Origin: a virus
Virus record (IMG/VR): IMGVR_UViG_3300044997_001199
Span: 1 to 64,000 of that record
DNA length: 64,000 nt
Direction: 5' to 3' (one strand)
The notes under the pieces are model-generated. The model did no database searches, had not been told where the DNA came from, and saw only the letters and a program-made list of their open reading frames with translations. Within the stretch, counting starts at the first letter, position 1. The number at the start of each line of letters is the position of its first letter. The translations under genes were made by a program, and so were the position numbers. Of the stretch, positions 7,573-15,770 are shown piece by piece.

Positions 7573-8960
7573 TTGCCCCCCACATATGTTCCTTGATAAC
7601 TTTTGACCCACATCTCCCCGGTCCATCGATACTGGATACCACTGGTAATGTTGGTAATATATTGTATGGCAGTTTCCTGCGCAGCATGAAACAGCACACG
7701 CCAGTAACCGTAATCGTCATCGTACTCGATGATATCATTGGCTTCGGCGATCAAAGACCGTCCGTTGTGCCCGATCCAGGCTGTGGGATTGCTTTGGTTG
7801 TCAAAATTTCCAGTGGCTTCGGTAAGCAGATATCTTTGCCCAGGTTGTGTGGGAGGCAGCCTGTCGCCGGGTCCGCTGATTAATGGATCAACCACAGCAT
7901 CAACTGGGGGCAAGGTGTTTTGCGGAATAGTATCGATGTCTACGTCGTAGATCACAAAGATATCATCGTTGGGATCAACCACAATGGTACCAATCACGTC
8001 GGTGCCATCGGGCTGTTCCAGTCGAATCTGGCTGATTCCTGGACGCAGAGTTCCATACATGTTGATCACAGCAGGCCATTGTAGGGTTGAAGTTAGCAGT
8101 GGCTCAGGATCGACCAACGCGTCGTTGTCGGGCTCTCGGCTGAGATCCTGCTGCTCAAGACATTGTATTCGATTGCCAAGCACTACCAGCGCATAGTTAA
8201 ACGGAGTCACAACCACTCTGGTACCCAACAATAGATCATTGTTGATCACGGCCTCGGCTAGATCGCCCTGGGCATCATGCATGCTTATGATTATGCGTTC
8301 TACCACGCCCAGTTTTTTTACCTTGGCCGGGGGTGACAACCAGATCGGCAGGTTGAATTTCACGGTTGCGATGTCGATGGGATTTTCAGTGCCTACGGGA
8401 ATCACACGACTGGACCAGTTAACCGATTCCAGTTCCAGCACAGTAAGACTGGTCCAGTCGATAAAGTTGTCTGTGCTCTGGATTTCGAGACTGGGATTGA
8501 ACAGTGTCAACATCTGTTCCAACAGTTGTAGTTTCTGATTGGTGTTGGAGGTCCAGATGTCAAGATTGATAGTTAATTGATACGGAACCGGCATCAGTCG
8601 TTCTATGGTAAATGCATTGCCTTGTGTGGTTTCGTAGGTTTCAGTGGAGGTATCGTAGGTCCGCTGTCTTACCGATACCTTGCTTACATGATAGGGTTCT
8701 TGCATGCGCGGCCGATCATAGTTCAGTGCTGCGATGTAAAAGGTCATCATAGGCGTAGCAGGCATGGAATTTTTGCTGTTTTCCTGCAGTATGGTCTGGG
8801 CCTGGCGGCTGGCATCCCCGTAGCGCACAGGCACACGTATCAACGCAGCAGCATTGCCATCTTCATCTCTGCCATATTCGACCTGAAAGTTGCTGACAAT
8901 GCGAGTGAACTGAAGGAGAAATCTGCGTATTTGTTCGTCGTAGAAAAATTGAGATACCAT
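7554..8960 (-). CDS. 15: Tail sheath stabiliser and completion protein, gp15-like
   Basis: 468 aa from ATG 8960. The N-terminal 230 residues match the gp15 family of aquatic T4-like phages: SQFFYDEQIRRFLLQFTRIVSNFQ, RVPVRYGDASRQAQTI, YDRPRMQEPYHVSK, YTIERLMPVPY-type core, DIWTSNTNQKLQLLEQ and IDWTSLTVLELESVNWSSR. gp15 caps the tail and joins it to the neck. The C-terminal half is a long extension not present in T4 gp15 (272 aa). The start is fixed by a TAATG overlap with the stop of the GIY-YIG endonuclease gene, and the gp14-like gene lies beyond it. Confidence 0.85.
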   Translation of the reverse strand: MVSQFFYDEQIRRFLLQFTRIVSNFQVEYGRDEDGNAAALIRVPVRYGDASRQAQTILQENSKNSMPATPMMTFYIAALNYDRPRMQEPYHVSKVSVRQRTYDTSTETYETTQGNAFTIERLMPVPYQLTINLDIWTSNTNQKLQLLEQMLTLFNPSLEIQSTDNFIDWTSLTVLELESVNWSSRVIPVGTENPIDIATVKFNLPIWLSPPAKVKKLGVVERIIISMHDAQGDLAEAVINNDLLLGTRVVVTPFNYALVVLGNRIQCLEQQDLSREPDNDALVDPEPLLTSTLQWPAVINMYGTLRPGISQIRLEQPDGTDVIGTIVVDPNDDIFVIYDVDIDTIPQNTLPPVDAVVDPLISGPGDRLPPTQPGQRYLLTEATGNFDNQSNPTAWIGHNGRSLIAEANDIIEYDDDYGYWRVLFHAAQETAIQYITNITSGIQYRWTGEMWVKSYQGTYVGGKWRLVL

Positions 8961-9517
8961 TATTCTTTTTCCATATAAATTCTTTTGCCATCTACAATTT
9001 TCCAAGTTTTACCACGAGTACCACTGCGTTCTAATTGGATTTGTCTAATTTTTTCTTTAGCACAATCTGGCATAGACCATCGTCCTTTTATTCCTCTTCC
9101 AGTATGAGCTTTACCCTTCATAGCACCACCATCTCGTCTTGTCCGGGTATCGGTACCTAACGCGCGCCGACGTGCATGAGCCTTTCTTTGTGATTCTCGC
9201 ATTTTTTCTATGCTTTTTGGGTTATGTAATTTGTTGCCACCGGCTTCTCTATTGTTATAAACAACAGCAATTTTTTGATAATGTTCCAACCAGGCCTGTT
9301 CTTTTTCGTTTAGCTTGTTGATATTGTTGGCGGCATCTATCACTTTCCACAAAAAATTTTCGATGCCATATTTTCTCACGCTATCATAAAGATAGCTTTT
9401 GCGTCCTTTATGCATGTAATCACAATGGGCATACCATCTTATCTTAGGATTTTTTTGAACCGTTTGTCCAATGTACACTTTGTTATTGATCTTGTTAGTA
9501 ATCTTATAAATGTGCAT
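8960..9517 (-). CDS. GIY-YIG homing endonuclease (Seg-like)
   Basis: 185 aa. The GIY-YIG catalytic module is at the N-terminus (HIYKITNKINNKVYIGQT, residues 2-18, then KIRWYAHCDY). A NUMOD3-like basic DNA-binding segment follows (SIEKMRESQRKAHARR, GGAMKGKAHTGRGIKGRWS). This is a free-standing endonuclease that copies itself into phages lacking it. It sits exactly between two neck genes, sharing a base with gp15 (TAATG) and lying 4 bp from the gp14-like stop. It is more AT-rich than both, as expected for a recent insertion. It appears intact. Confidence 0.9.
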   Translation of the reverse strand: MHIYKITNKINNKVYIGQTVQKNPKIRWYAHCDYMHKGRKSYLYDSVRKYGIENFLWKVIDAANNINKLNEKEQAWLEHYQKIAVVYNNREAGGNKLHNPKSIEKMRESQRKAHARRRALGTDTRTRRDGGAMKGKAHTGRGIKGRWSMPDCAKEKIRQIQLERSGTRGKTWKIVDGKRIYMEKE

Positions 9518-9521
9518 AATC

Positions 9522-10916
9522 CTACTCGCTAAATGGTGGATACTTCACATTGGGCTGCCCGGGCTGGGTGCCAGGCCGCAGCCGTGTGGGCTTGTTGCCG
9601 TTGTCATTGCCATTGTCCGCACGAGGTCTCAACAGTTCACTCAGGCTCTGGCGACTGGGAATGTTTCCTTGATCAGTAGTGGGCACTGTGTAGTCATTGT
9701 TGACAAAACTGCTGCGCAGTGTGTTGTTGTCTGGGCGGTTGTTGAGGTTGGTGCGCACTTTGTCTTCGATTTTGACCCAGCGGTTACCATTGAAACGGAA
9801 CAGCCTGTTGGGGAAATAGTCTAGACGTAGGCAAAAATCTCCGCTGCTGGCATTTGGGGGGAAAGTCACACCAGTGCTCACAGGCAGTCCATTGGGAGGA
9901 ATTCCGTCTCCGGTGAGATATCCAACAGTGTATCCGTCGGCACGCGGGCTGACTCCCAGCCCGTCCTGCTGATCGTCCACTGTGATCCCGCTGTCGGCCG
10001 TGAGACCTGCGGGATCTGCAGGTTGACCATTGGCCCGGGTAGCCAACACATAATATTTGGATACATCATAGCCTGACAATGGAACTTCAACATCGGCCTG
10101 AGTCAGTATGGCATCGTTGATTTCTTGATCCTTGGGTCGGGTACTGAATTGGTCGCTCTGCATTGGAGGAACATAGATCTGCCAGAAAGTATTGTTGGTG
10201 ATGTCGGTTCCGGCCGGAACATTTTGACTGGCCTGATAGTAGGTGTTTCCGTAGTTTACGATGGACCCGCCGGGATAAAAATTACCTGGATCCCAGATCT
10301 GTTGAGAAACCACGGGTTTTTTGAGTATGTCAGCGTATTCCTGCGCGTTGGTCAAAGGCGTGGCTTTGACTCTCCATAGGTGCGGTAACCAGGTCTGGCT
10401 GAATCCTTCCGATGCATATGCAGCATCTTGTATCACGTAGTATTTGGGCAGCGGCTGGGCAATATTGGCATTGAGAGGGTAATAATCCAGCAACGATGGT
10501 ATTTCTAACACGTCACCGGTCATGAGTTTGCGGCCAAAGGTGTCGAGCATGTCGTTGAAGTGGAATGTGATAAACAGTGTGTCGTTGTTGAGAAACAGCC
10601 CAAACTGGGTAAGGTCAAAATCCACGTCCGAGGTATTGAATACTCCGCGCATGACGTAGATGTCGTTGTCGTAGCGCCGATCACGGTTTTCCAACAGCAG
10701 CAGATCCTGTATGTGCAAGGGCGACAGCGTGTCATAGATTGGCTGAGTGGCATCACCTTTGCTTGACAGGGCAGAATCTTCGCCACTGGTGTCAGGTCCA
10801 AGAAATTTGTGCACATAAACATCTGCTCCGCCCACTGTGTACATTTCTGAAATGGTGCGATCGAGAAATTGATAGTCGCGAGTGCGATTGGAGCGATAGA
10901 GACTGAGCCTTGGCAT
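9522..10916 (-). CDS. 14: Neck protein, gp14-like
   Basis: 464 aa. The N-terminal 210 residues fit the head-tail connector family: DRTISEMYTVGGADVYVHKF, IQDLLLLENRDRRYDNDIYVM, DFDLTQFGLFLNNDTLFITF, GRKLMTGDVLEIPSL and YVIQDAAYASEGFSQTW. Alignable T4 gp14 features are the early ES..-..VYY-type strand and the EGDLI.FP-like MTGDVLEIP. The C-terminal half is a Pro/Asn-rich extension with two repeated chitin-binding-like SQ.WDPG..Y..G..V.Y...YY segments. Position between gp15 and gp13 supports the call. GGTAAATA ends 5 nt before the ATG and there is no Shine-Dalgarno. Confidence 0.65.
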   Translation of the reverse strand: MPRLSLYRSNRTRDYQFLDRTISEMYTVGGADVYVHKFLGPDTSGEDSALSSKGDATQPIYDTLSPLHIQDLLLLENRDRRYDNDIYVMRGVFNTSDVDFDLTQFGLFLNNDTLFITFHFNDMLDTFGRKLMTGDVLEIPSLLDYYPLNANIAQPLPKYYVIQDAAYASEGFSQTWLPHLWRVKATPLTNAQEYADILKKPVVSQQIWDPGNFYPGGSIVNYGNTYYQASQNVPAGTDITNNTFWQIYVPPMQSDQFSTRPKDQEINDAILTQADVEVPLSGYDVSKYYVLATRANGQPADPAGLTADSGITVDDQQDGLGVSPRADGYTVGYLTGDGIPPNGLPVSTGVTFPPNASSGDFCLRLDYFPNRLFRFNGNRWVKIEDKVRTNLNNRPDNNTLRSSFVNNDYTVPTTDQGNIPSRQSLSELLRPRADNGNDNGNKPTRLRPGTQPGQPNVKYPPFSE

Positions 10917-10921
10917 AACAC

Positions 10922-10929
10922 TATTTACC
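10922..10929 (-). promoter_or_regulatory. TAAATA late-promoter core
   Basis: GGTAAATA on the minus strand, 5 nt before the gp14-like start codon, with no ribosome site between. It implies an almost leaderless late transcript. Confidence 0.5.
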
Positions 10930-10939
10930 GAGTCGGCAC

Positions 10940-10968
10940 TTGACCAGAAACATCACTCTGAGTATAAT
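10940..10968 (+). promoter_or_regulatory. Sigma70-type promoter TTGACC-17-TATAAT
   Basis: The -35 TTGACC (10940-10945) and -10 TATAAT (10963-10968) are separated by exactly 17 bp and face the gene at 10998. The same -35 recurs before other early-type genes. Confidence 0.8.
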
Positions 10969-10997
10969 TACCATACTGTTGATAGGAAGGGACCACA

Positions 10998-12140
10998 ATG
11001 ATCACCACAGTTGCAAAATTGAAGCCAATGAATCCCGGTACCGCAGATGTCAAGTACACTGGCATCGAGCCTTGCTGGGAGCAACAATCTCAATACGGCG
11101 ATCAAGTGAGCCGTCTCACCAAAGCATTCAGTTGGTATAACTACCACTACGGACGCAAAGAGGCGCGAGACATCATCACGGCTTATCTCGAACATCAAGA
11201 ACGCAAGGACGATGTCAAGAATTTCCGCAAAGTGGGCGACAACGATGTCAACCTTACCGCGGCCTGGCTCTGCCGCATGAGCATGCTGGGTCTGGTGTTG
11301 ACCGAGCAAGAGCAACAACAGTTACAAGATCGCATCGACTGTATGTTGAAAACAACCATGAACCAAGCGGCCGTGACACAAGAACCACAGACCGTCGTGG
11401 ACAAACCCAACATCCAGGAACGTCTGCGCGAAAAAATGATCGAATGTGCTGGCGAAATCGAAGGCATGTTCGATGATTTCCTTCTGGGTGGTGCTCGGAT
11501 CACCGCGGAACACAAGCCCGTGAACCTGCTGAGAAGCAAAAATGTAGCCCCAAATCTAGTGGCAGAAATCGCCACGCTGTGGCAAGCGCGACTGCAAGAA
11601 ATCGTACAGGTCCTGGGCGGCCAGGATGATCAGCTGACCGAGGGCTGGAGCAACTATAGCAAAGCTCAGTTGCGGTCAATTGAGAAATTCTGCGAGTCTG
11701 TGATCAACAATTGCAGCGCCTATGTGCAGATCAAGAAAATCGAAACCAAACCGCGCCGCGCCAAGAAAGTTTCTCCCGAACAACGTGCTCGTAAGTTTCG
11801 TTGTGCTACAGAAATCGAGGAGTTTGGAGTCAAGGGTCTACCGGCCACTGGACTGGTCGATTGCTCGGAAGCATGGTTGTATGATGTCAAGAAACGCAAG
11901 CTGATCCATGTGGTAGCCGACAGGCACGTGGGGCGATTTACCATCAAAAACAACATGTTGATTGGTATCAGCCCGGCTGATACCCTACAAAAAACTCTAC
12001 GCAAGCCGGCAGAAATAGTCAAGGCGATTGCAGCAGCAGGCAAACCTGCTGCCCGCAAGATTTTTGCAGAACTTACCACGACCGGAACCCAATTCAACGG
12101 CCGCGGCAACGAACATGTCGTGATCCTCAAAACCTGCTAA
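10998..12140 (+). CDS. Conserved T4-like phage protein of unknown function
   Basis: 380 aa, mixed charge, no signal or membrane segment. It begins with a conserved NPGTADVKYTGIEPCWE motif and a SRLTKAFSWYNYHYGRKEARDII helix, typical of a family found across aquatic T4-like phages. A basic linker (KIETKPRRAKKVSPEQRARKF, about residues 250-270) precedes a C-terminal beta domain with LYDVKKRKL and FTIKNNML. Promoter type (TTGACC-17-TATAAT) suggests early or host-polymerase expression, unlike its virion neighbours. The basic region hints at nucleic-acid contact, but no function can be assigned. Confidence 0.7.
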   Translation: MITTVAKLKPMNPGTADVKYTGIEPCWEQQSQYGDQVSRLTKAFSWYNYHYGRKEARDIITAYLEHQERKDDVKNFRKVGDNDVNLTAAWLCRMSMLGLVLTEQEQQQLQDRIDCMLKTTMNQAAVTQEPQTVVDKPNIQERLREKMIECAGEIEGMFDDFLLGGARITAEHKPVNLLRSKNVAPNLVAEIATLWQARLQEIVQVLGGQDDQLTEGWSNYSKAQLRSIEKFCESVINNCSAYVQIKKIETKPRRAKKVSPEQRARKFRCATEIEEFGVKGLPATGLVDCSEAWLYDVKKRKLIHVVADRHVGRFTIKNNMLIGISPADTLQKTLRKPAEIVKAIAAAGKPAARKIFAELTTTGTQFNGRGNEHVVILKTC

Positions 12141-12151
12141 GTATTGGTCTA

Positions 12152-13039
12152 ATGACCAAACCATATTTCAGCAAGATAGAATTTTACATTACCAATACTT
12201 GCAATCTCACTTGCGAGCAGTGCAACCGATTTAACAACTACAATTTTCGTGGATGGCAACGGTGGAGCGACTATGAAGCAGAATATCGCCGTTGGTCAGA
12301 GCTGATAGATCTTAAGGCCTGCAGCATCATGGGCGGAGAGCCCCTTCTCAATCCCACCATCGTGGATTGGGTACACGGAATTAATGATGTTTTTGGTATC
12401 GAAGTACAGATACTGACCAACGGCACGAGATTTTGTCAGGCGCCACGCGGACTCTACGAAGCTATTGCATTTGCCAAACCCAAATCAGGGTGCCGCAATT
12501 CCATCGCAGTAAGTCTGCACAATCTCAATGATCTAGCCGAAGTAGAAAGCGACATCTGCCAGTTCCTCCAGGGCCCTATTACCCAGATGACACAAAAACC
12601 CGAACAATGGGGTTGCGATCATCAATATGTGGATCGCAACGGGGTAATGGTCAATGTCTACTATCAAAACACATTTTGGACTGCCAGTGTGCAACGATCT
12701 GCAGACGGTGTTTATACTTTGTTTGACAGCAACCCGGCAGACGCACATCAAGGGTGTTCGTTTGTAAAATACAAAAGTTATCATTTCATCGCAGGCAAAC
12801 TCTACAAGTGCGGTCCTGCTGCACTCATGCCCGAATTTGATTTGCAATATCCTTTTGACATATCCGACCAAGATCGGGAATTGCTACACAGCTATCGCCC
12901 CTTGACTCCTGACAACTTTGAGGACTATTGCGGAGAATTTCTGCAGTCACTGGAAAATCCCATTGCCCAATGCAAATTCTGTCCAGTGGTCAAACACGCA
13001 ATAAAAATTGCACCGGTACGCAAAGGTTACAGGCAATAA
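12152..13039 (+). CDS. Radical SAM protein with C-terminal cysteine cluster
   Basis: 295 aa. The [4Fe-4S] SAM-cleaving motif CNLTCEQC (Cys17, Cys21, Cys24) follows an EFYITNT strand, and MGGEPLLNP is the SAM-binding GGE motif. C-terminal cysteines (GCSFVKYKSYHFIAGKLYKCG, YCGEF, CKFC) can hold an auxiliary cluster, as in SPASM or twitch proteins that modify peptides. It lies between the 380-aa protein and gp13, 12 bp from the former. A phage protein or small peptide as substrate is possible but unproven. Confidence 0.8.
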   Translation: MTKPYFSKIEFYITNTCNLTCEQCNRFNNYNFRGWQRWSDYEAEYRRWSELIDLKACSIMGGEPLLNPTIVDWVHGINDVFGIEVQILTNGTRFCQAPRGLYEAIAFAKPKSGCRNSIAVSLHNLNDLAEVESDICQFLQGPITQMTQKPEQWGCDHQYVDRNGVMVNVYYQNTFWTASVQRSADGVYTLFDSNPADAHQGCSFVKYKSYHFIAGKLYKCGPAALMPEFDLQYPFDISDQDRELLHSYRPLTPDNFEDYCGEFLQSLENPIAQCKFCPVVKHAIKIAPVRKGYRQ

Positions 13040-13042
13040 ATA
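13035..13042 (+). promoter_or_regulatory. TAAATA late-promoter core
   Basis: AATAAATA overlaps the TAA stop of the radical SAM gene and lies 17 nt ahead of gp13 (ATG 13060). Confidence 0.5.
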
Positions 13043-13059
13043 CCACACCGGAGCCCGCC

Positions 13060-13827
13060 ATGGAACAACAGCAAGACTCGCTGTCAGAACTTAAGCAAAA
13101 TCTCATTGAATATGTGAGGCTTCAACTGGGCGATCAGATCATCGATCTTGAATTAGATCCTGCACACTATCAAGCAGCCTATCAAAAAACCATAGGTACC
13201 TATCGCCAACGTGCACAAAATGCATATGAAGAAGCCTACATATTCATGTATCTGGTCAAGGACGAAAATATCTATACCTTGCCGCAAGAAGTGATGAGTG
13301 TGCGTCAGATTTTCCGTAGAACATTTGGTGATGCCACAGGACCTTTTGCATCCAATTTTGATCCGTTTGCCCAGGCCAGCCTCAATGTGTACCTCATGAA
13401 TTTCAACGTGGCCGGTGGCTTGGCCACCTATGATTTCTACAGTCAGTATGTGGAACTCGCGTCTCGTATGTTCGGTGGATATATCAACTACACATTCAAC
13501 CCTGTGACTAAAAAATTGCAGATTGTACGTGATCCTCGCGGCACAGGGGAAGCAGTGCTGCTGTGGACCTATCAGCTCAAGCCTGAGATCCAATTGCTGT
13601 CGGACATGCAGATCTCGCAATGGATCATGGACTACATGGTTGGTGCGGCCAAAATGATCATTGGCGAAGCTCGTGAAAAATTTGCTGCCATCGCCGGTCC
13701 GCAGGGCGGTACGTCTCTGAACGGTGCGGCTATGAAAGCCGAAGCACAGGCCATCATGGATACCAAGGTCGAAGAACTCAAGCTGTATGTGGATGCTGGC
13801 CAACCGCTGACCTGGGTAATCGGATAA
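13060..13827 (+). CDS. 13: Neck protein, gp13-like
   Basis: 255 aa from ATG 13060 (GGAGCC upstream). Matches the gp13 head-completion family in order: LKQNLIEYVRLQLGDQIIDLELDPAHYQ at the N-terminus (T4: [23 protein letters not shown]), YIFMYLVKDENIYTLPQEVMSVRQI, a Gly/Phe-rich middle, and the C-terminal KVEELKLYVDAGQPLTWVIG (T4 ends LLDPPFGILVG). gp13 and gp14 close the packaged head and create the tail docking site. Confidence 0.8.
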   Translation: MEQQQDSLSELKQNLIEYVRLQLGDQIIDLELDPAHYQAAYQKTIGTYRQRAQNAYEEAYIFMYLVKDENIYTLPQEVMSVRQIFRRTFGDATGPFASNFDPFAQASLNVYLMNFNVAGGLATYDFYSQYVELASRMFGGYINYTFNPVTKKLQIVRDPRGTGEAVLLWTYQLKPEIQLLSDMQISQWIMDYMVGAAKMIIGEAREKFAAIAGPQGGTSLNGAAMKAEAQAIMDTKVEELKLYVDAGQPLTWVIG

Positions 13828-13852
13828 TTGGTTAATTTTCCAACCAGTCATC

Positions 13853-13927
13853 ATGCATACATTAGAAGATTGCTATAGACATATTGACATGCTTCGAGAA
13901 ACTTTAAAACATTTAACCGTGAGGTAA
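13853..13927 (+). CDS. Possible 24-aa leader peptide
   Basis: ATG 13853 to TAA 13927 encodes a small basic helix-forming peptide (HTLEDCYRHIDMLRE). It ends 5 bp before the next gene's GTG and contains its ribosome site. It could be a coupled leader or chance. Confidence 0.25.
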   Translation: MHTLEDCYRHIDMLRETLKHLTVR

Positions 13928-13932
13928 ATCAA

Positions 13933-14643
13933 GTGAAAGTATTGGTCAACGGATGCAGTCATATAGCCGGCACTGAATTGAATGACATCGACGAAGTTGC
14001 AAGAACAATGACTTGGCCAAACTTAATCAATGATTGGGACAGTGTGGTTAATATTTCTATGGCTGCATCTAGCAATGATTCGATATGCCGTAGAACAATT
14101 TTAGAACTTGACAAAAACAATTATGATTTTGTATATGTTCAGTGGACTCACTTTGATCGTATCGAACTTCAGATACCTTTCTACAAAGATCAAGGCGTTG
14201 AACACGAGTGGTTTTGTATCAACAGCGGAAATGCGGTTGTCGAGAGCAATCTCAATGGCATTCCAGGCTTAATATTCAACATTGCTCGCAGTGTTTATTT
14301 AAAACAATTCAATAACACCTGGTTTGACAACTTTAATATTGCACAAATGGTAGTGCTACAAACCTATCTAAAAAATCGCAATATACCTTATCAATTTGGG
14401 TTTGTGTTAGGTGAAGAGTACCGCCGAGTAAAAAAAAGCTCTCTTATCGATGTAGATCACGTGGTTGATCTTGCTTGGATTGATTTTTGCAACAAACATA
14501 GGTTTCAACGAATGATAGCTCACTATAGACGTGATGCACATGAAGCCTACGCTCAATGTATCACAAGAAACACACAGAAGAACAACGACAAAAAAGAGAA
14601 AAGAAAAACTTACACGACCAAAAAAAATATGTTATTATTGTAA
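13933..14643 (+). CDS. SGNH-hydrolase-like protein; C-terminus probably altered by an inserted or decayed sequence
   Basis: 236 aa with GTG start (GAGG upstream). The N-terminus VLVNGCSHIAGTEL is the block I position of SGNH/GDSL-like phage proteins (Cys-Ser-His in place of Gly-Asp-Ser), followed by WPNLI, NISMAASSNDSICRRTI (block II-like Asn) and FVYVQWTHFDR. A paralogue with the same layout lies at 61837. Such proteins are widespread in aquatic T4-like phages; substrate unknown. From about residue 210 the sequence turns into a Lys-rich AT-rich tail that runs into an endonuclease remnant, so the original C-terminus may be lost. Confidence 0.65.
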   Translation: MKVLVNGCSHIAGTELNDIDEVARTMTWPNLINDWDSVVNISMAASSNDSICRRTILELDKNNYDFVYVQWTHFDRIELQIPFYKDQGVEHEWFCINSGNAVVESNLNGIPGLIFNIARSVYLKQFNNTWFDNFNIAQMVVLQTYLKNRNIPYQFGFVLGEEYRRVKKSSLIDVDHVVDLAWIDFCNKHRFQRMIAHYRRDAHEAYAQCITRNTQKNNDKKEKRKTYTTKKNMLLL

Positions 14644-14707
14644 AAAAGCAGTAGACGCTATGAACTATGGGAGATGGCACGGTGACAGATGTAAACACAA
14701 CAAGTAA
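14563..14707 (+). pseudogene. C-terminal zinc-finger remnant of a homing endonuclease
   Basis: In a different frame from the preceding gene, bases 14615-14707 read RPKKICYYCKKAVDAMNYG then RWHGDRCKHNK stop. This CxxC...RWHGDxCK finger is the DNA-binding tail of T4-type HNH/GIY-YIG homing endonucleases. The A-rich upstream part (14563-14614) resembles the basic NUMOD3 linker (HTEEQRQKREK) but in another frame, so it is frameshifted. No catalytic domain remains. The dNMP kinase gene starts inside it. Confidence 0.6.
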
Positions 14708-15377
14708 AAAACCTATTATTATTGGAGTGGTGGGACTGATTGGAAGTGGAAAGGATACCATCGCTGATTACTTGCAAAACATACATCAATTTAGACGTGA
14801 AAGTTTTGCCCATACTCTCAAAGATGCTGTAGCACAGATATTTGGTTGGGATCGGGAATTGATGGAAGGACGAACCAAAGAGTCCAGGCATTGGCGTGAG
14901 CAAGTAGATTCGTGGTGGGCAGAACGTCTTGACATGCCTAATTTAACACCTAGACATGTACTACAGATATGGGGGACCGAAGTTGCCCGTAAGAGCTTTC
15001 ACGATGACATTTGGATTGCATCTCTAGAAAATAAACTTAGAAAAACCAATGATGATGTGGTAATTTCGGACTGCAGATTTCCTAACGAAATTTCAAGTAT
15101 CCGGCGTGCCGGTGGCATTGTAATCCGTGTTGTTCGTGGCCCGGAACCCAAGTGGTACAATGCAGCTTTAAGTGTAAATCGTGGCCCCGATTGCAATACT
15201 GAGTGGGAGTTGAGCAAAACTTGTTTGGAAAAATATCATATTCATGCCAGCGAAACTGCTTGGATTGGCACCAGGTTTGACAGTGTAATAGACAACAACG
15301 GAGCACTAGACAACCTATATCGGCAAGTCAACGATCTGGTTCAAGGTCCCCGGGACGCCACGGTAAATCACTCCTAG
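14667..15377 (+). CDS. 1: Deoxynucleoside monophosphate kinase, gp1-like
   Basis: 236 aa. The P-loop GLIGSGKD is at residues 23-30, followed by a FAHTLKDAVAQIFGW lid-adjacent segment and LTPRHVLQIWGTE, DIWIASLENKL and VVISDCRFPNEI, the layout of T4 gene 1 kinase. It phosphorylates dNMPs, including modified ones, to dNDPs for phage DNA synthesis. The annotated ATG lies inside the endonuclease remnant and lacks a good ribosome site, so the true start may be nearer the P-loop. Its last 50 bp overlap the convergent HNH gene. Confidence 0.8.
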   Translation: MGDGTVTDVNTTSKKPIIIGVVGLIGSGKDTIADYLQNIHQFRRESFAHTLKDAVAQIFGWDRELMEGRTKESRHWREQVDSWWAERLDMPNLTPRHVLQIWGTEVARKSFHDDIWIASLENKLRKTNDDVVISDCRFPNEISSIRRAGGIVIRVVRGPEPKWYNAALSVNRGPDCNTEWELSKTCLEKYHIHASETAWIGTRFDSVIDNNGALDNLYRQVNDLVQGPRDATVNHS

Positions 15378-15675
15378 CAATTTCTGTTTCGCAATTTCTA
15401 CATATACAACGTAGATTTTTGATATCGACATTGTCCAAGCGTCCGTCGATGTGATATACTATTATCTGTGCACTGAATTTAGCACGGAATCCGCAGCGAT
15501 CGCATCGCGATTTTTTTTTAAAACCAGCAGACTTCCATCGTGGTGTGCGAGACCTTAGGCCACGACCTCGGCGCATACAACTTTCACAGCGGCTGCGATA
15601 TCTTGCGGCTCCGTTGCGATAGTAATTTATTGCACAAGGTCGCTGATAGCAAGCCTGGCAGATAGGGCGTTCCAT
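15328..15675 (-). CDS. HNH-like zinc-binding protein conserved in T4-like phages
   Basis: 115 aa from ATG 15675. Cysteine pairs CQACYQRPC and CESCMRRG at the N-terminus, CDRCGFRAKF in the middle and CRNCE near the C-terminus flank the HNH-like core IIVYHIDGRLDNVDIKNLRCIC. The conserved end DLPWRPGDLEPD is typical of a core family in aquatic T4-like phages. It is probably a nuclease or nicking enzyme, though the second His of HNH is replaced by Asn/Asp positions. It lies convergent to the dNMP kinase and divergent from the tail sheath. Confidence 0.7.
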   Translation of the reverse strand: MERPICQACYQRPCAINYYRNGAARYRSRCESCMRRGRGLRSRTPRWKSAGFKKKSRCDRCGFRAKFSAQIIVYHIDGRLDNVDIKNLRCICRNCETEIARSDLPWRPGDLEPDR

Positions 15676-15735
15676 ATCTATATTTACAAGGACCTTTTGG
15701 AAAGGGATATATAGAACTCTTTTTTTATAGTTGCC

Positions 15736-15743
15736 GGTAAATA
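15736..15743 (+). promoter_or_regulatory. TAAATA late-promoter core
   Basis: GGTAAATA, 27 nt before the tail sheath ATG, with AAAGGAA between. A classical arrangement for a strongly expressed late gene. Confidence 0.6.
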
Positions 15744-15770
15744 TTTGCAACTTAACAAAAGGAACCAACC

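Noticed and set aside
13853-13927. 24-aa leader as a firm gene
   Set aside because: Listed with low confidence only; length and composition give no proof of translation.
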